Position numbers and translations under genes: made by a program. Shown here piece after piece: positions 61,594 through 64,000 of a DNA stretch of 64,000 nucleotides. The notes below the pieces were generated by a model. The model was not told the origin of the DNA. It ran no database searches and saw only the letters and a list, made by a program, of their open reading frames with translations. The stretch comes from Nocardiopsis_C rhodophaea (lineage in GTDB: Bacteria > Actinomycetota > Actinomycetes > Streptosporangiales > Streptosporangiaceae): NCBI RefSeq assembly GCF_039530945.1, contig NZ_BAAAPC010000017.1, forward strand, positions 92,623 to 156,622. Direction: 5' to 3'. The number at the start of each line of letters is the position of its first letter. Position 1 is the first letter of the stretch.

Positions 61594-62931
61594 TCACGCG
61601 TCGTCGAGGAGATGGCGTTCGAGGAAGTCGTTGCGGAACTTCCCGGCCGGGTCGTAGTGGCGCACCAGCCGCTGGAAGTCGGGGAGGCGCTCGTAGAGCG
61701 GGCGCAGCACCCCCGGCGGGGTGGTGAACAGCTTCCCCCAGTGGGGGCGTGCCTCGAATGGCGCCAGCAGCTCCTCCACCAGCGCCATCACCGGCAGCAC
61801 CGCCTCAGCGTCGGCGATCCAGGTGAAATGGAACGCGACGGCGTCGCGCCGGTAGGCGGGGCTCATCCACAGCTGATCGGCGGCGACGGTGCGGATCTCG
61901 CTGACCTGCACGACCGGCGCGATGCGGTCGCGGATGGCGTCCAGCGTCCGGAGCGCCGCGACCGCGTGGCGGCGCGGCACCAGGTACTCCGACTGCAGCT
62001 CCTCGCCGCTGCTCGGGGTGGCGTCGGGGCGGAAGTGCGGCAGCCGCTCGAACCAGGGGCCGCGCACCCCCAGCTGCTCGGTGCAGTTGACCGCCGACAG
62101 TTCCACGATGGGGTGGCGGGGACCGTCCGCGGGCCGCGCCCCGAACCAGTCCGGCCCCGGCCGTGCGCGGCCGCGGGCCGCGGTGGCGGTGCCGTCCGCG
62201 GGGGAGGTGCCGCGGCCGTCGACCCGCCGCTTGACCCACACCTGGTCGATCTGCGGCCCCCGCCAGGTGGTGAACAGGCTGACGCTGTAGCCGCTGGAGG
62301 TGATCTCGGTGAAGTGGTCGTCCAGGGCCGCGGTCGGCAGCCCCTCGTAGACGTGCTGCCGTACATCGAAGGTCGTCCGGATGTCCAGGGTCATCCGGAC
62401 GACGACGCCGAGGGCGCCGAGACCGACGACCGCCCCGTGGAAGTGGTCCGCGGAGTCCTGGGGGCCGTTCGGGCCGCCGGAGTCGCCGCGGCGAAGGACG
62501 ACGAGGCCGCCCTCGGCGGTGACCATCTCCATCTCGCGCACGGCCGTGGCGAGACTGCCGTTGGCGTCCCCCGACCCGTGCGTCGCGGTCGCGCACGAGC
62601 CGACCACCGAGATGTGCGGCAGCGAACCGAGGTTGTGCAGGGCGTACCCCTTCTCATGCAGCAGCCGTCCGAGCTCCGCGTAGCGTACGCCCGCACCGAC
62701 CGTCACGGTCGAGCGCTCGCCGTCCACCTCGATCGTGCCCGGGAGGTCGTCGAGGCAGACCAGATCCCCGGGCCCGTCGGCGACGTCGCTGAAGGAATGG
62801 GCGGACCCGAGCGCGCGTACCTTCGCACTGCGCGCGACAAGGTTCCGCAACTGCTCGATCGACGCGGGAAAGTGGATGCGCCCCGCGCGGAAGGTGATGT
62901 TTCCCGCCCAGTTCCTCCGCCGCCGGTCCAT
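61594..62931 (-). CDS. Alditol oxidase / aldonolactone oxidase-like flavoenzyme
   Basis: A 445-residue FAD-linked oxidase of the vanillyl-alcohol-oxidase superfamily. The His in RALGSAHSFSD is where AldO carries covalent FAD; SVVGSCATATHGSG is the second FAD block and ARPHWGKLFT near the end matches alditol and gulonolactone oxidases. It would oxidise a sugar alcohol such as xylitol to an aldose with release of hydrogen peroxide. Start ATG 62931. Confidence 0.89.
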   Translation of the reverse strand: MDRRRRNWAGNITFRAGRIHFPASIEQLRNLVARSAKVRALGSAHSFSDVADGPGDLVCLDDLPGTIEVDGERSTVTVGAGVRYAELGRLLHEKGYALHNLGSLPHISVVGSCATATHGSGDANGSLATAVREMEMVTAEGGLVVLRRGDSGGPNGPQDSADHFHGAVVGLGALGVVVRMTLDIRTTFDVRQHVYEGLPTAALDDHFTEITSSGYSVSLFTTWRGPQIDQVWVKRRVDGRGTSPADGTATAARGRARPGPDWFGARPADGPRHPIVELSAVNCTEQLGVRGPWFERLPHFRPDATPSSGEELQSEYLVPRRHAVAALRTLDAIRDRIAPVVQVSEIRTVAADQLWMSPAYRRDAVAFHFTWIADAEAVLPVMALVEELLAPFEARPHWGKLFTTPPGVLRPLYERLPDFQRLVRHYDPAGKFRNDFLERHLLDDA

Positions 62932-63120
62932 CGAGGTTCCCTTTCCGCGCCGCGACTCGGCGTGGAGCCTAACAATAAGGCCGCGACCGGCGTGTCCCGG
63001 GGGGTTCGACGCCCCCGTGGCGCGGGGCGCGCCGCGTCGGCAGGGAGACCCGGGCGGTCGGGTAGGGATAGCGGTGGGACCGACACCTCTGTGTGTGGAC
63101 ACCGGACAAGGGAGGACGCC

Positions 63121-63768
63121 ATGGCTACCCACACCGACATCGCTCGGGCCGTGGTCCGCGAAGCCGGACAGACGCTGGCGGAGCGGGCCGGGATCCGCAT
63201 GGCCGATCGTCCCGCGCCTCTGTGGCAGCTGCTGGTGCTGGTGAACCTGCTCTCCGCGCGCATCTCCGCCGACATCGCGATCGCCGCGGCACGGGAACTC
63301 TACGCTGCCGGCGGCGCCACTCCGTCCGGGATGGCCCGACTCGACTGGCAGGACAGGGTGGACGCCCTGGGGCGCGGGGGCTACGTCCGCTACGACGAGA
63401 GCACCGCCACCCGGCTCGGGGAGTGTGCGCGGATCGTGCTCGACGACTACGACGGCGACCTGCGCCGACTCGGGGAGGAGGCGGGCGGCGACCGCCGCCG
63501 TCTCATTGCCGCGCTGCGCCGCTTCCCCGGCATCGGCCCGACGGGTGCGATGATGTTCTGCCGCGAGGCCCAGGCGGTGTGGGCGTGGCTGCGCCCCTTC
63601 GCCGACGACCTCAGCCTGCGCGGCGCCGAGCGCGTGGGGCTGCCCGCCTCTGAGCCGGAACTGGGTGGGCTGGTCCCCAAGCAGGACACCGCCGCCCTTG
63701 CCGCCGGGCTGGTGAGCATCGCCCGCAACGCCGACCTTGCCGAGCGGGTCCGCGGCGGCGCCGGGTGA
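63121..63768 (+). CDS. HhH DNA-repair-type (endonuclease III-like) protein
   Basis: A 215-residue helical protein with a helix-hairpin-helix DNA-binding motif (LRRFPGIGPTGA near residue 140) in the HhH-GPD style. It lacks the C-terminal four-Cys iron-sulfur loop of Nth and I do not see an obvious catalytic Lys, so it may be a diverged glycosylase-like DNA-binding protein. GGGAGG precedes ATG 63121. It faces the alditol-oxidase gene. Confidence 0.78.
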   Translation: MATHTDIARAVVREAGQTLAERAGIRMADRPAPLWQLLVLVNLLSARISADIAIAAARELYAAGGATPSGMARLDWQDRVDALGRGGYVRYDESTATRLGECARIVLDDYDGDLRRLGEEAGGDRRRLIAALRRFPGIGPTGAMMFCREAQAVWAWLRPFADDLSLRGAERVGLPASEPELGGLVPKQDTAALAAGLVSIARNADLAERVRGGAG

Positions 63769-63812
63769 CCGGTTGCTCCGGGCGTGCGGCGATCCACGAT
63801 TGCCGAATCGCC

Positions 63813-63849
63813 GAGGCCTCCTGCCGCGCCTGTGGCGGGAGGAGGCCTC
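63813..63849. terminator. Long hairpin between the HhH gene and the transposase
   Basis: Fifteen-base stem with one mismatch (outer arms GAGGCCTCC and GGAGGCCTC) and a small loop, 45 bases after the HhH stop and 47 bases beyond the transposase stop on the minus strand. It could end transcription from both. Confidence 0.65.
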
Positions 63850-63896
63850 AGCCGTGCTCGGTTCGGGCGCGGGCTAGATGATTGAGTCCGATGTCT

Positions 63897-64000
63897 TTAG
63901 TGGTCGTAGGCGATCAGGGAGCGCTTGACCGGTGCTCCGGTCTCCCAGTTGTGCCAGATCGCCGCTGCCATCGCGAGCAGCCGCTGGGCGGTGCGGGCGA
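63897..64000 (-). mobile_element. C-terminal end of a DDE transposase, cut by window
   Basis: The minus-strand frame reads RTAQRLLAMAAAIWHNW and ends GAPVKRSLIAYDH before TAA. This end resembles transposases of the IS982/IS5 kind, recalled from memory. Only 34 codons are visible; whether the element is intact and where its terminal repeats lie cannot be seen. Confidence 0.7.

Overview
The window is 64 kb of very GC-rich DNA with frequent GTG starts, tight ATGA/GTGA gene overlaps, strong GGAGG ribosome sites and typical actinobacterial families (DUF3099, DUF3040, DUF397/DUF5753, PucR, MpaB-type oxygenase, Tat-exported multicopper oxidase). It is almost certainly the chromosome of a filamentous or soil-type actinomycete. 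A Nocardiopsis or Streptomonospora relative is my guess; no rRNA or other decisive marker is present. I see no tRNA, rRNA, CRISPR array, prophage or replication origin.

Layout. 0-3.4 kb: end of a heavy-metal P1B ATPase with a YPC instead of CPC motif, a membrane-anchored DUF7482-like protein, a MerR metal sensor and an AhpD-like protein. 3.4-5.1 kb: methyltransferase and a Crp/Fnr regulator. 5.4-8.2 kb: multicopper oxidase, a coupled secreted protein and a Met-rich membrane protein. 8.3-12.4 kb: PrsW-type protease, then DUF3179 lipoprotein, TlpA-like thioredoxin and CcdA. 12.5-16.9 kb: glutaredoxin, a radical SAM enzyme resembling tetraether lipid synthase (Tes), an SCC-motif methyltransferase and a flavin disulfide reductase. 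16.9-19.2 kb: a minus-strand operon of DUF427, a CC-motif membrane protein and a MerA-like reductase. 19.6-21 kb: a second Met-rich membrane protein, a thioredoxin-like gene and a second Crp regulator. 21-26 kb: catalase, VOC protein, universal stress protein, MpaB oxygenase, DUF3099.

26.4-28.3 kb encodes a receptor Ser/Thr kinase with a long Gly/Asp-rich outer tail. 28.5-37.4 kb is a purine catabolism locus: AzgA-type permease, three xanthine dehydrogenase subunits with an 8-oxoguanine-deaminase-like enzyme inserted between them, and a divergent PucR regulator with three palindromes in the promoter region. 37.4-46 kb holds PH-domain, pentapeptide-repeat, hydrolase, DUF3040, an orphan cytochrome oxidase subunit I, an unknown zinc-ribbon membrane protein, NUDIX, sulfotransferase and ring-cleaving dioxygenase genes. 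46.8-52.4 kb is sulfur-centred: cysteine dioxygenase, rhodanese, a styrene-monooxygenase-like flavoprotein and an SsuABC-type importer. 52.4-54.2 kb carries a decayed DUF5753 regulator, an intact DUF397 gene and a secreted pyroglutamyl-peptidase-like protein whose catalytic Cys is Ser. 54.3-63.8 kb contains an HxlR regulator facing a phenol-type monooxygenase, homocysteine methyltransferase, xylulokinase, DoxX, DUF2293, SHOCT, alditol-oxidase-like and HhH endonuclease-like genes. The last 104 bases are the C-terminal end of a DDE transposase.

A common theme of the first 23 kb is metal and thiol redox handling: metal export, copper oxidase, disulfide exchange, two flavin disulfide reductases, a glutaredoxin, a thioredoxin and catalase. 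The Tes-like radical SAM module is the most promising candidate for an undescribed system. All family assignments were made by eye from motifs; no database search was run.
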